Assembly: GCF_004770045.1 (NCBI RefSeq)
Contig: NZ_RQFO01000004.1
Coordinates: 620,001 to 684,000 of the forward strand
Length of the DNA: 64,000 nt
Origin: Leptospira montravelensis
GTDB lineage: Bacteria > Spirochaetota > Leptospiria > Leptospirales > Leptospiraceae
Direction: 5' to 3'
In this document: piece after piece, positions 19,817 through 28,496 of the stretch
Layout: every line of letters begins with the position of its first letter
Numbering within the stretch: the first letter of the stretch is position 1
The notes under the pieces: model-generated
Told to the model about the DNA's origin: nothing
Databases searched by the model: none
What the model saw: the letters and a program-made list of their open reading frames with translations, nothing else
Position numbers and translations under genes: made by a program

Positions 19817-22570
19817 TTAGCCGAGACCCAGTTCTTTTGTTACTTTTACTTTTCTTGCCCGAATATCTTCTGGAGATTCCTCTTTTAAAATTTCATCAGG
19901 TTTGATTTTAAAGATAGGTTGTGCTTTTGTCACAATCTTTCCATCCGAATCCACCATTAAATTTTTCACAATGGTTCCACTCACCGGAGCAAGGATTTTG
20001 TTAAACATCTTCATCACTTCAATGATAAAGAGTGGTTGTCCTGCTTGAAAATGGTCTCCTTCATTAATGAGTGGAGGAAGATTGGGTGCTTCTTTTGAGT
20101 AGAACATTCCACCCATTGGAGCCACAATTTCGTCCCCAGACATTTTTGGCGGTGGGTTTAGAGTTTTAATAAATGCATCTCTCGTGTCCTTGTTTTTGAA
20201 TTCATCAGGCACTACCCCATCCAAATCTGCATTTACATCCAAACCAAAGAAGTTTGATTTGATACCGATTTTAGGAAGTAAGAGTAAAGTTTCAAGACCG
20301 GCTTGGAACCCATTGTGACTTGCCACTGAAGCATTCCAAAGATCCTGAGAAAGTGAATTCGATGGATTTTTACCTTTAGCGAGTGCATCGGATAATTCTT
20401 TCCAAGAACTAAGACCAGTTCTTTTTGAAAGTTCCGTATAAAATTCTTTTGCTTCACTCAGTAACTTAGCATCATGATCCCAAATCTTTTCAGAACTTGC
20501 TTTTTCTTCGGTTGTATCTAAGTTCAAATAGTAATACAAAGATTCCAAAAATTGGATTGGGTTTTCACTGAATTCTACATTCGCCCCATTGCGAGTCCAA
20601 AGTTTTCCGTCAAAGTATCCGAGGAATCCGCCAAGAAGATGTGGGTTTGCAAGGAGCCGTTCCATCGGACGAATGACAAGAGTCATTTTTTTGTTTAGGA
20701 TTTTCTTTAGGTCAGCATCGGAAGCTTTTGTTTTTTCTGTCCAAAGGTATTCCAAATCCAAATCATTGATAATGGACTGTAAAGCACCAATGCCAGCTAA
20801 ATAGGAAATCATAAACGCTGTGGATGGTTTGAACATCGCGTCCTTTCCCAAAATCCATTGGATGAGTCCGTAGTGAACCAGTAAGTTGGTTTCTAGGTTT
20901 TGCCCTCTAAGTTCTGTTTTGCGAAGGATATTACCTAAAATTTCCAAGTTCTCTGTTCTTGAATTTCCATAAGAAACAAGAAGTGCCACGTTCGAATCAT
21001 AAGCACCCGCCAGGTTATAATGTACAAAGGCACCGGTATCAGGGTTACGAGTACAAATTCCTTGGTCATCCCTGATTTCTTCTGGGAGGGCCTTAGACCA
21101 GTTTTGAATGATCCCACCAGCATGTGGTTGGAGAGCCCGGTTTGTGGCATTGATTCGAACTTCTGCACCAGAAACATTTCGTAAAATTCTCTCTGGTTTA
21201 GGAACTCTAAGTCCGTGGATAGAAAGCACTGCCATCGCTTCTACAAGTGAATCAATATAAAAGAAATCGTTTGGATCATCTGGATTGGTGAACTTCATTT
21301 TGTACACCATTTCTGTGACCCTGTGTTCCACTTGGATTCTTGTGTTTACTTCCATAAAAAAGAAACTATTTCCTTCTACGATACATTCAAACGTAGAAAC
21401 GGAATTCAATCGAATGGCCTTACCAAACACTTCTGCTTGGTGTTCCATATCTTTTAAAGTTTGTACATCTTTATCAAGGATGGCAGCTTTTTTAGCATTC
21501 GAAGAACGAACTAGATCTGCTTCTTTTTGTAATAACTCAACTGTTTGGGAAATTTCCAAAAGTTTTTGTTCGTGCATTTGTAAAGAACAATCCCGACCAC
21601 CCAGTGATAAAGACCATTCCCCATTACCAATGAGCTGGATTTCGTTGTGGCGAGTGTTTTCGATGTTAAGTTCAATGAGGAAGTTTCTGTTCGAACCAAC
21701 GGCAGTTACTTTTGATTCCGCAAGGATCTCCATAACAGCAGCATCAATTTCTGATTTTTCACTGATGACCCTTTGTCCCTTACCACCACCACCACCGATG
21801 TATTTAAATCGAATTCGTTTGCCTGGATATTTCTTCCAAATATCTTCACAAAGAAGTGAAGATTCTTTTTGTAAGTCTGGAATGGATGTGATGTCTATAG
21901 TTTTTTCGTAAGAAAGTTGGAGTAAATCTTCCGCATTGTCTTCCAAGGACTTGGAATCGTTGAAAGAAAAGTTTAAATTGTTTTCTTTTGCAACTTTCAA
22001 AAGTCCATCTTTTGAATTTCCCGTTTTGCGAAGTAAAGCAAGGGCTGTGATATTATCAACACCAGGAGTTACAGATACATTCAAACTTCTTGCCAATTTT
22101 TTTGCTTCGTCTTTGGCACCAGCACCTTTGGCAACATGGGAACTTGGTCCCATAAAGGTAATTCCTGCTTTTTCAATGGCTTCAATGAATTCCGCATCTT
22201 CTGCCATAAATCCGTAACCGGCAAAGATATGAGTGTATCCATTGTCTTTGGCGATTCCAATGATTTGGCGAATGCGTTGTTCTTTCTCTTCCTTCCCTGC
22301 TCCCATATAATCAGGAACTCGGTGGATGTTTTCAGGGAATCGAAAGTTACGAAGTTCCGGAGCAAGGGCTTTTGGATAAACAATGGAATCTTTTTCAGAT
22401 AACAAAATCCCATATTCTTTCACACCGATGGCATCAAAAACATCCATAGTTTCTTTACGGACAGGTCCACGACAAACGATGAGACATTTGATCGATTCGA
22501 CACTAAAGGAGCGAATCCATGCTGATTCGGACTCTTGGAACTGAATGCGTTTTAAATTCTTATCTAACAT
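19817..22570 (-). CDS. Acyl-CoA carboxylase biotin carboxylase/biotin carrier subunit
   Basis: 917 residues, much longer than the roughly 450-670 of common biotin carboxylase or alpha subunits. Order: biotin carboxylase N-domain (about 25-165), an ATP-grasp domain with an apparent insertion (about 170-240) before the glycine loop FKYIGGGGGKGQRVI, the catalytic FMEVNTRIQVEHRVTEM, a biotin carboxylase C-terminal domain, a long middle region (about 560-790) I cannot assign, and a C-terminal biotinyl domain with Lys854 in EVMKM. It carboxylates its own biotin and passes CO2 to the partner encoded 5 bases upstream. Whether acetyl-, propionyl- or longer acyl-CoA is used cannot be read from sequence. 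Confidence 0.88.
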   Translation of the reverse strand: MLDKNLKRIQFQESESAWIRSFSVESIKCLIVCRGPVRKETMDVFDAIGVKEYGILLSEKDSIVYPKALAPELRNFRFPENIHRVPDYMGAGKEEKEQRIRQIIGIAKDNGYTHIFAGYGFMAEDAEFIEAIEKAGITFMGPSSHVAKGAGAKDEAKKLARSLNVSVTPGVDNITALALLRKTGNSKDGLLKVAKENNLNFSFNDSKSLEDNAEDLLQLSYEKTIDITSIPDLQKESSLLCEDIWKKYPGKRIRFKYIGGGGGKGQRVISEKSEIDAAVMEILAESKVTAVGSNRNFLIELNIENTRHNEIQLIGNGEWSLSLGGRDCSLQMHEQKLLEISQTVELLQKEADLVRSSNAKKAAILDKDVQTLKDMEHQAEVFGKAIRLNSVSTFECIVEGNSFFFMEVNTRIQVEHRVTEMVYKMKFTNPDDPNDFFYIDSLVEAMAVLSIHGLRVPKPERILRNVSGAEVRINATNRALQPHAGGIIQNWSKALPEEIRDDQGICTRNPDTGAFVHYNLAGAYDSNVALLVSYGNSRTENLEILGNILRKTELRGQNLETNLLVHYGLIQWILGKDAMFKPSTAFMISYLAGIGALQSIINDLDLEYLWTEKTKASDADLKKILNKKMTLVIRPMERLLANPHLLGGFLGYFDGKLWTRNGANVEFSENPIQFLESLYYYLNLDTTEEKASSEKIWDHDAKLLSEAKEFYTELSKRTGLSSWKELSDALAKGKNPSNSLSQDLWNASVASHNGFQAGLETLLLLPKIGIKSNFFGLDVNADLDGVVPDEFKNKDTRDAFIKTLNPPPKMSGDEIVAPMGGMFYSKEAPNLPPLINEGDHFQAGQPLFIIEVMKMFNKILAPVSGTIVKNLMVDSDGKIVTKAQPIFKIKPDEILKEESPEDIRARKVKVTKELGLG

Positions 22571-22575
22571 GGAAA

Positions 22576-24222
22576 TTATTCAAACTCCCTTTGAGGACCG
22601 GACATTTCCGCCGGTTTGTATTTGGACATGAGGAAACTCAAGTTTTTGGATAATACATTTCTAGTGTATCCAGGTAAAATGATGGAAGAAACGGAACCAA
22701 GGGAAAGTGCTTCCTTAGGATTCATAAGTTCTTTTTCGTATCGTTGTCCGATTTCGAAAAGTTTTGCATCGCGAGTTGCAGCAGCTTCTTTTTCGCTCAT
22801 ACCTTTTTTCACATTGGCCAAAAATTCTTTTTGGATACTTGTGATTTCGTCTTTGTAAACATACTCTTTTCCAGCAGGACCCATAACCGCTATCCTTGCC
22901 GTAGGAAGTGCAAACACCATCGATGCTCCCGTAAAATAGGAGTTAAATGTTGCATATGCACCGCCAAATGCGTTACGAATGATAAGAGTGAGTCTTGGAG
23001 TTCTTAGATCGATAATGGAATCGAGGAGTTTTCTTCCTTCGAGAACGATACCATTGTGTTCTTGGTCACGCCCTGGTAAAAATCCTGTAGTATCTTCTAC
23101 AAATACCATAGGAATATTGTATAAGTTACAGAAGCGAACAAAACGAGTTCCTTTGCGAGATGCCCCGATATCAATCTGACCTGAGGAAACAGCAGAGTTA
23201 TTCGCAAGAAATCCCACCACATGGCCACCAATCCGACCAAAAGCAGTAACGATGTTTCTTGCTCTTTGAGGTTGTAATTCAAAGAACTCACCATGATCAC
23301 AGATTTGTTGTAAATAAAGTGTGATGTCAAAAGGAGTGTTCATTCCTGTTGGGGAATTGAATGTTTTTCTAAAAAGAATGTCTTCTTCGTAAATAAATCT
23401 GTCTACCGGATCCGAAGTTGGATAAAACGGCGCAAAACTATGGTTATTGTCTGGTAAATAAGATAAAAGACGAATCGCAGTCCGAAGCGATCCTAACTCA
23501 TCACCTGTGACAAGGTCAACCACACCCGACTGGCCATGTACTTTTGGTCCACCCAAGTCTTCTGCAGAAATATCTTCTCCAAGGACAGACTTCACCACAC
23601 CAGGTCCTGTCAGACCAAAGAAGGTTCCATCACATTGGATCATAAACGATCCTTGGCGTGGAAGGTAAGCTCCCCCACCTGCGTTAAAACCAAACATTAA
23701 CATGACGGAAGGAACCACACCGCTGATTTTGCGAAGTGCGGTAAAGGCTTCCGAATATCCGTCAAGTCCACCCACTCCCGCAGGAACATAAGCCCCTGCC
23801 GAATCATTCATCCCGATAAGAGGGATCCCATGAGTTCCGGCCATTTGGATAAGACGAGCGAGTTTACTTCCGTTCGTTGCATCCATCGAACCAGCACGAA
23901 GTGTGAAGTCGTGTCCGTAGACTGCAACATCACGACCTTTGATATTTAAAATTCCTGTAACAATAGAGGCTCCATCTAAATTAGGACCCCAGTTTTGATA
24001 AGTGATATTAGGTTCTTCGTCAGTAAGGACTTTGATTCTTTCCCAAACCGTCATACGGTTTTTGGAGTGTTGGACGCGAATTCTATCTTCGCCACCTCCA
24101 AGGAAGGGTTTCTCTATGAGTTCCTTTCCTAGTTTGAGAGCATCATCATAAATTCCGGTTTGTGTTTCCGGAGCCTTGGATTCTTTGAACGGGTTGTTTA
24201 GGGAATACTGCTTGGTTTCCAT
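22576..24222 (-). CDS. Acyl-CoA carboxylase carboxyltransferase (beta) subunit
   Basis: 548 residues with both halves of the crotonase-like carboxyltransferase in one chain. The acyl-CoA oxyanion segments [16 protein letters not shown] and [15 protein letters not shown], plus [18 protein letters not shown] and [10 protein letters not shown], are present. It transfers carboxylate from biotin on the partner subunit to an acyl-CoA. It resembles the PccB/MccB/AccD5 group; the exact substrate is open. It starts with ATG at 24222, 46 bases after the STAS gene, and is followed at 5 bases by the biotin subunit, so the two subunits are made together. Confidence 0.9.
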   Translation of the reverse strand: METKQYSLNNPFKESKAPETQTGIYDDALKLGKELIEKPFLGGGEDRIRVQHSKNRMTVWERIKVLTDEEPNITYQNWGPNLDGASIVTGILNIKGRDVAVYGHDFTLRAGSMDATNGSKLARLIQMAGTHGIPLIGMNDSAGAYVPAGVGGLDGYSEAFTALRKISGVVPSVMLMFGFNAGGGAYLPRQGSFMIQCDGTFFGLTGPGVVKSVLGEDISAEDLGGPKVHGQSGVVDLVTGDELGSLRTAIRLLSYLPDNNHSFAPFYPTSDPVDRFIYEEDILFRKTFNSPTGMNTPFDITLYLQQICDHGEFFELQPQRARNIVTAFGRIGGHVVGFLANNSAVSSGQIDIGASRKGTRFVRFCNLYNIPMVFVEDTTGFLPGRDQEHNGIVLEGRKLLDSIIDLRTPRLTLIIRNAFGGAYATFNSYFTGASMVFALPTARIAVMGPAGKEYVYKDEITSIQKEFLANVKKGMSEKEAAATRDAKLFEIGQRYEKELMNPKEALSLGSVSSIILPGYTRNVLSKNLSFLMSKYKPAEMSGPQREFE

Positions 24223-24248
24223 AAGTTTTTTCCAATGTTTTGTTTAGG

Positions 24249-24270
24249 ATCACTTAGAAAAGTGATTTTT
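24249..24270. other. Hairpin at the STAS/carboxylase junction
   Basis: Perfect 7-base inverted repeat ATCACTT / AAGTGAT around a 4-base loop, immediately after the STAS gene stop. A run of T follows on the plus strand only, where no gene ends, so on the coding (minus) strand it lacks a U tract. It may instead slow processing or partly separate expression of the signalling genes from the carboxylase genes. Confidence 0.4.
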
Positions 24271-24610
24271 ACTTCAGAGCAGAGCTCAGATCAGGATAAA
24301 TTGTGAATAGCTGCTGCATTCCAATGATATCGAATACTTTTTCTACCGCTGGTTGTAAACCACAGATAGAAATGCTTATTTTTTGTTCTTGGCAATGACG
24401 GAGTGTTGTGACAAGTAATCGAAGTCCGGCAGAAGAGATAAAAGGCACATCACTTAAATTGAAAACAACAGGTTTCCCAGCGGCACTCACTAGGCCAATT
24501 AAGTCTTTTTCAATTTTGTGTGTGTTGTGGACATCCAAATTGCCTTGGACATGTACAACCACTTTGTCCCCAACCACTTCCGAATGGATTCCAATTTTAT
24601 CTTCGTTCAT
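24269..24610 (-). CDS. STAS-domain anti-anti-sigma-type protein
   Basis: 113 residues, a single STAS domain of the RsbV/SpoIIAA type. The candidate regulatory serines are Ser59/Ser60 in VPFISSAGLRLLVTTL. Its ATG overlaps the stop of the GAF-PP2C-HATPase gene by four bases (ATGA), so the two are translationally coupled and very likely a kinase/phosphatase-substrate pair. The final output, a sigma factor or another partner, is not encoded nearby. Confidence 0.88.
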   Translation of the reverse strand: MNEDKIGIHSEVVGDKVVVHVQGNLDVHNTHKIEKDLIGLVSAAGKPVVFNLSDVPFISSAGLRLLVTTLRHCQEQKISISICGLQPAVEKVFDIIGMQQLFTIYPDLSSALK

Positions 24611-27354
24611 ACAATAGTTTTCTCCAAATAGGTTATGTTTTGTTTCCCGTTGAAGTCGTAGGACACCTTGTCCATCAGAGTCTCCATTAGATATACGCCA
24701 AATCCACCCTTCCGTTCGCCCTTTAAATTGGCCTCTACAGAAGGTTTAGGAACTTTTTTTCTGTCAAAAGGTTTGCCTTCGTCAATTAATACAACTTTAA
24801 GATTGTCGCCAATCAGTTCCAATCTACATTCAAAACTAGGGTGGCTTAGCTCCGTATCCTTATAACTATGCATGACTATATTGGTTGCGGCTTCATCCAA
24901 AGATATCAGAATATCGTCGAATGCAAAGGGTTTTGTGATTTTCCCTTCTAAATGTTCAGAAATAAAATCACGTAAGTGGGGAATTTCGTCTGGATGAGCA
25001 GAAAACACTTTTGATATCTCAAAACTTGTTACTTCTGCAAATTTTAGGATCATAACCGTAAAATCATCATACTGGTCTTCTGACCGAGAAAACTTACGGA
25101 TATCATCGTAAACGGCTTCCACGATTTTTTGAGAGGATTCAGACCTTCTCTCAATAATAAAATCAATAAAACGATCTAAACCATATTCTTCTTCATCAGG
25201 ATTTTTCTCTTCGATGGCACCATCCGTGTAAAAAACCAAAATATCTCCTGGTTCGATTTGGATTTCTCCCCCTTGGTAGTTGGTTTGCGGTACCACACCA
25301 AGTGGGGCACCCTTTCCTTTTAGAAGTTCAAAACTTCCATCACTACGAATCCAAATTTGGTCGTTATGGCCTGCCGATGCAAATTTTAAAGTACGAGTTC
25401 GCCTTTGGTAATTAACTAGGAATAAGGTGACAAACATCCCTGATTGGGAATCTTCATAAATCAATTGGTTGGCCCGAAACAAAAGTTCCGAAGGGGAAAT
25501 ATCCGTAGTCCTTGACAAGGTCCGAATGATGGAACTTGACATGGCCATAAAAATCGCGGCAGGCAAACTTTTTCCCGACACATCGGCCACGAGAAATGAA
25601 AACTGATCTTCTCCAAAAGAATGAAAATCATAAAAATCACCTGATACTTCTTTGGCGGCAACAGACATCACACCCAAATCAAATAAGGGAGATTGTAACA
25701 AGGAATTGGGGAGAATGTTATTTTGGATTTTTCTAGTAATTTCGATTTCTTTTTCGATCGACTTTTTTGTGATGATTTCTTGGTTTAAACGGAGGTTTTC
25801 ATAAGCCTTTGCGAGAGGGGAAGAAAGAGTTTTTAACATCCTAAGGTCTGTTTCGTTAAAAGAATGGGCTTTTTGTTTCCCACTCACATAAAGAGCAGCC
25901 CGTAAATTTCCACCGCGAGGGGAAATCGGCAAAATCAAAAAATTTTTCTTTAAAGTATAAAACTCTAGTTCTAAAAAAGATTCCTCTAACTGCGAAGTAA
26001 CGACTGCCATTCGCGGATGTCCCGATTCCATTAGGCTAAGAAAAAGACGACTTTCTTGCATTGGAAAAAAGGATTCCCTCACGATACCGAGTTGTCTCGC
26101 ATACACCTGGATTCTGTTTTTGTTTTTTTCCTCGATGATGACCATTCCAGCATCTTCGCATGACAACTCTTTGGTGAGAATACTCAAAGTTTTGGACATT
26201 AATCCTAATTCATCATGGGATTCTAGAACTGCCTGACCCAAATCAAAAATTGATTCCAGAGTACTTAGTTTTTGTTTGAGTTCTAAGTTTGTTTCGTTTA
26301 AATTTTCGAGTAATCTCGTTTTTTGGATGGCCACAGCACAAGCACTGGAAAAGGACAAAAAGGTATCTATGTCATCTTGGCTAAAATTATTTCGGTCAAT
26401 AGTATTGATGGCCTCTATGACCCCAATTACCTCATCCCCAACAATGAGTGGACTTGCCAAAATATTTCTCGTTGTAAAATTGGAAGCTTTATCTACATCC
26501 CGAAAAACTCGGCTGTCGTTTTGTGCATCATTAATGATCATAGGCTGTTTTGTCACAGCCACAGTTCCTGCAATTCCTTGTCCCACAGGAACCTTGATTT
26601 TAGCTACTTCTTCCCGTTTTTCCCCTGTGACAGTATGAAAATTTAGGAACTCTTTTTTTTCATCTAACAAAAGCAAGGAACTAGCTTCGGTACGAAACAC
26701 AGACTTTGCTGATTCCATTACCATAACAAGTACATGTTCCAATTCTACACTCGTATTGATGAGAACAGCTACCCGAATGATTTCTTCTAAAAAATACTGA
26801 AGTCGATTGTTATTATTATGTATATTGGCATTATCAATGAGAAGAAGAATGGAAGTAGTAAGCGAATTAAAAAATTGCGGTTCTGATTCCGAAAGGACAG
26901 TGTCTTTAAATAAGGCATTGAGATTGGCACTAAAATAATTAATTAAATCAAGATCTTGTTCGGAAAAATTTTGAAAATGTTTAATACCTTCAAGAACTAA
27001 AACACCAAGTGCTAAATCCCCAATTTCATCACCCACATAACAGGCAATATATGATTCGGTGATAGGTCCGGCCGAATCTTTGATATGAGATCCTTTTTTA
27101 ATTAAAATACTTTTTCTGGTTTTAAAAACATGTTTAGCAATTGCACTTGCACTCGATTTATCACCTACCGTACCCAATCGACTCAAGTTTCCTCTTTCAT
27201 TACGGAAGTAAAAAGCCGCTGATTTTGCCGAAACTAAACGTTTTGCCTGTCCAAGAATAAAATGGTACAAGTCATCCAATTCGGAAGATGAGGAAAGGTA
27301 AAATCCGCCTTCGTTATGTTTTCGAATGATCGGCGGAAGAGAGCTTGGTTTCAA
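24607..27354 (-). CDS. GAF-PP2C phosphatase fused to anti-sigma-type kinase domain
   Basis: 915 residues, no membrane segment. GAF-like domains occupy about 20-170, 190-350 (clear: VFRTEASSLLLLDEKKEFL...GQGIAGTVAVTKQP) and about 365-520. A SpoIIE/RsbU-type PP2C domain follows at about 545-740, with AAKEVSGDFYDF, FLVADVSGKSLPAAIFM and FYTDGAIEEKN. A C-terminal GHKL ATPase (about 770-915) has SLDEAATNIVMHSY, VLIDEGKPFDRKKV and RKGGFGVYLM. One protein thus carries both the phosphatase and the serine-kinase halves of a partner switch. The substrate is most likely the coupled STAS protein. It starts 4 bases after the small coiled-coil gene. Confidence 0.88.
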   Translation of the reverse strand: MKPSSLPPIIRKHNEGGFYLSSSSELDDLYHFILGQAKRLVSAKSAAFYFRNERGNLSRLGTVGDKSSASAIAKHVFKTRKSILIKKGSHIKDSAGPITESYIACYVGDEIGDLALGVLVLEGIKHFQNFSEQDLDLINYFSANLNALFKDTVLSESEPQFFNSLTTSILLLIDNANIHNNNNRLQYFLEEIIRVAVLINTSVELEHVLVMVMESAKSVFRTEASSLLLLDEKKEFLNFHTVTGEKREEVAKIKVPVGQGIAGTVAVTKQPMIINDAQNDSRVFRDVDKASNFTTRNILASPLIVGDEVIGVIEAINTIDRNNFSQDDIDTFLSFSSACAVAIQKTRLLENLNETNLELKQKLSTLESIFDLGQAVLESHDELGLMSKTLSILTKELSCEDAGMVIIEEKNKNRIQVYARQLGIVRESFFPMQESRLFLSLMESGHPRMAVVTSQLEESFLELEFYTLKKNFLILPISPRGGNLRAALYVSGKQKAHSFNETDLRMLKTLSSPLAKAYENLRLNQEIITKKSIEKEIEITRKIQNNILPNSLLQSPLFDLGVMSVAAKEVSGDFYDFHSFGEDQFSFLVADVSGKSLPAAIFMAMSSSIIRTLSRTTDISPSELLFRANQLIYEDSQSGMFVTLFLVNYQRRTRTLKFASAGHNDQIWIRSDGSFELLKGKGAPLGVVPQTNYQGGEIQIEPGDILVFYTDGAIEEKNPDEEEYGLDRFIDFIIERRSESSQKIVEAVYDDIRKFSRSEDQYDDFTVMILKFAEVTSFEISKVFSAHPDEIPHLRDFISEHLEGKITKPFAFDDILISLDEAATNIVMHSYKDTELSHPSFECRLELIGDNLKVVLIDEGKPFDRKKVPKPSVEANLKGERKGGFGVYLMETLMDKVSYDFNGKQNITYLEKTIV

Positions 27355-27358
27355 TGGT

Positions 27359-27670
27359 TTAGTCTTTGTTAAATTTGAGTGATTCTTCTCTTAGTTTACG
27401 ATTAGCATCTTCCAAAGATTTGATTTTGTCGAAGGCCGACATCAGCTCGTCTCGACTAAGATTAGATACCATTGAACTTGCTTGCACAGTTTCCTTTGCT
27501 TCCCGTAGTTCCATACGCGAATAATCAATGATCTGTTCGTACATACGAATAATTTCATCGGCATTGGCTAATTCTTGTTCATTGAGTCTAAGAACTTTTT
27601 CATAGCCTTTGATAATATCCGATTGGATTTTCAATTTTTTATTTAGTTCCTCTACCGTATCTTGTCCCAT
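27359..27670 (-). CDS. Small coiled-coil protein upstream of the partner-switch genes
   Basis: 103 residues, almost entirely charged helix with heptad-like spacing (VEELNKKLKIQSDIIKGYEKVLRLNEQ and later FDKIKSLEDANRKLREES). No enzymatic motif, signal peptide or membrane segment is visible. The family is not one I recognise. It is the first gene of the run, with its stop 4 bases before the GAF-PP2C-HATPase start, so it is likely co-transcribed and may be a scaffold or regulator of that protein; this is inference from position. Confidence 0.7.
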   Translation of the reverse strand: MGQDTVEELNKKLKIQSDIIKGYEKVLRLNEQELANADEIIRMYEQIIDYSRMELREAKETVQASSMVSNLSRDELMSAFDKIKSLEDANRKLREESLKFNKD

Positions 27671-27745
27671 AACATCTCTGGTTCCTTAGCCATTTTAGGA
27701 TTCTGTTGACAAGCAAACGCGATCACTCACCTTGGATTAGCACAA

Positions 27746-27818
<73 letters not shown>

Positions 27819-27932
27819 AAATCCCTCCCGGAATTTCACAGTTCAAAGCCTCCCCTGTCAAATTCTTTTTCATTTTGATTGGAGATCACTTGATCAATCA
27901 GTGACCTTTTTCAATCTATTCCATATTAGATT

Positions 27933-28472
27933 ATGGCTGTTAGAAAAATCCTCAAGATTGGCAATCCCTTACTCCGTCAAACAAGCGAAGACGTAACTGA
28001 AACCGAAATCCAAACCAAGGAATTCAAAAAACTGATTCGCGATATGTTTGAAACCATGCGTCATGCAGATGGCGTTGGTTTAGCAGCACCACAAATAGGT
28101 GTTTTAAAAAAACTAGTGGTTGTGGGACAGGACGATGACAACGGAAGATACCCAGGAACTCCAGAAGTTCCGAACCAAATCATTTTAAATCCGGAGATCA
28201 CCCCACTGAATCCTCCAGGGGAAGGTTTTTGGGAAGGTTGTTTATCGGTTCCTGGAATGCGTGGGTTTGTGGAAAGGCCGGATAAAATTCGAATGAAATG
28301 GCGAGATGAGAATTTCGAAGAACATGAAGAAATTATTGAAGGTTACCGAGCAATTGTTTTGCAACATGAGTGCGATCACTTATTCGGAGTTCTTTATGTA
28401 GATCGTCTCAAAAGTACAAAGTTATTCGGTTATAACGAAGACATTGATACTGCGGGTAAATTGTTAGACTAA
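27933..28472 (+). CDS. def: Peptide deformylase
   Basis: 179-residue metalloenzyme that removes the formyl group from new protein N-termini. All three signature motifs are present: [10 protein letters not shown] (47-56), EGCLSVPG with metal ligand Cys103, and QHECDHLFG with ligands His145 and His149 and catalytic Glu146. Length and order are typical. It is followed 24 bases later by an RND transporter gene that has its own ribosome site, so co-transcription is possible but functionally unrelated. Confidence 0.96.
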   Translation: MAVRKILKIGNPLLRQTSEDVTETEIQTKEFKKLIRDMFETMRHADGVGLAAPQIGVLKKLVVVGQDDDNGRYPGTPEVPNQIILNPEITPLNPPGEGFWEGCLSVPGMRGFVERPDKIRMKWRDENFEEHEEIIEGYRAIVLQHECDHLFGVLYVDRLKSTKLFGYNEDIDTAGKLLD

Positions 28473-28496
28473 TTAGTTTTCTCCACAAGGAGTTTT

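Noticed and set aside
21285..21911. 208-codon plus-strand open frame inside the biotin carboxylase gene
   Set aside because: Lies wholly antisense to conserved ATP-grasp sequence; no independent evidence.
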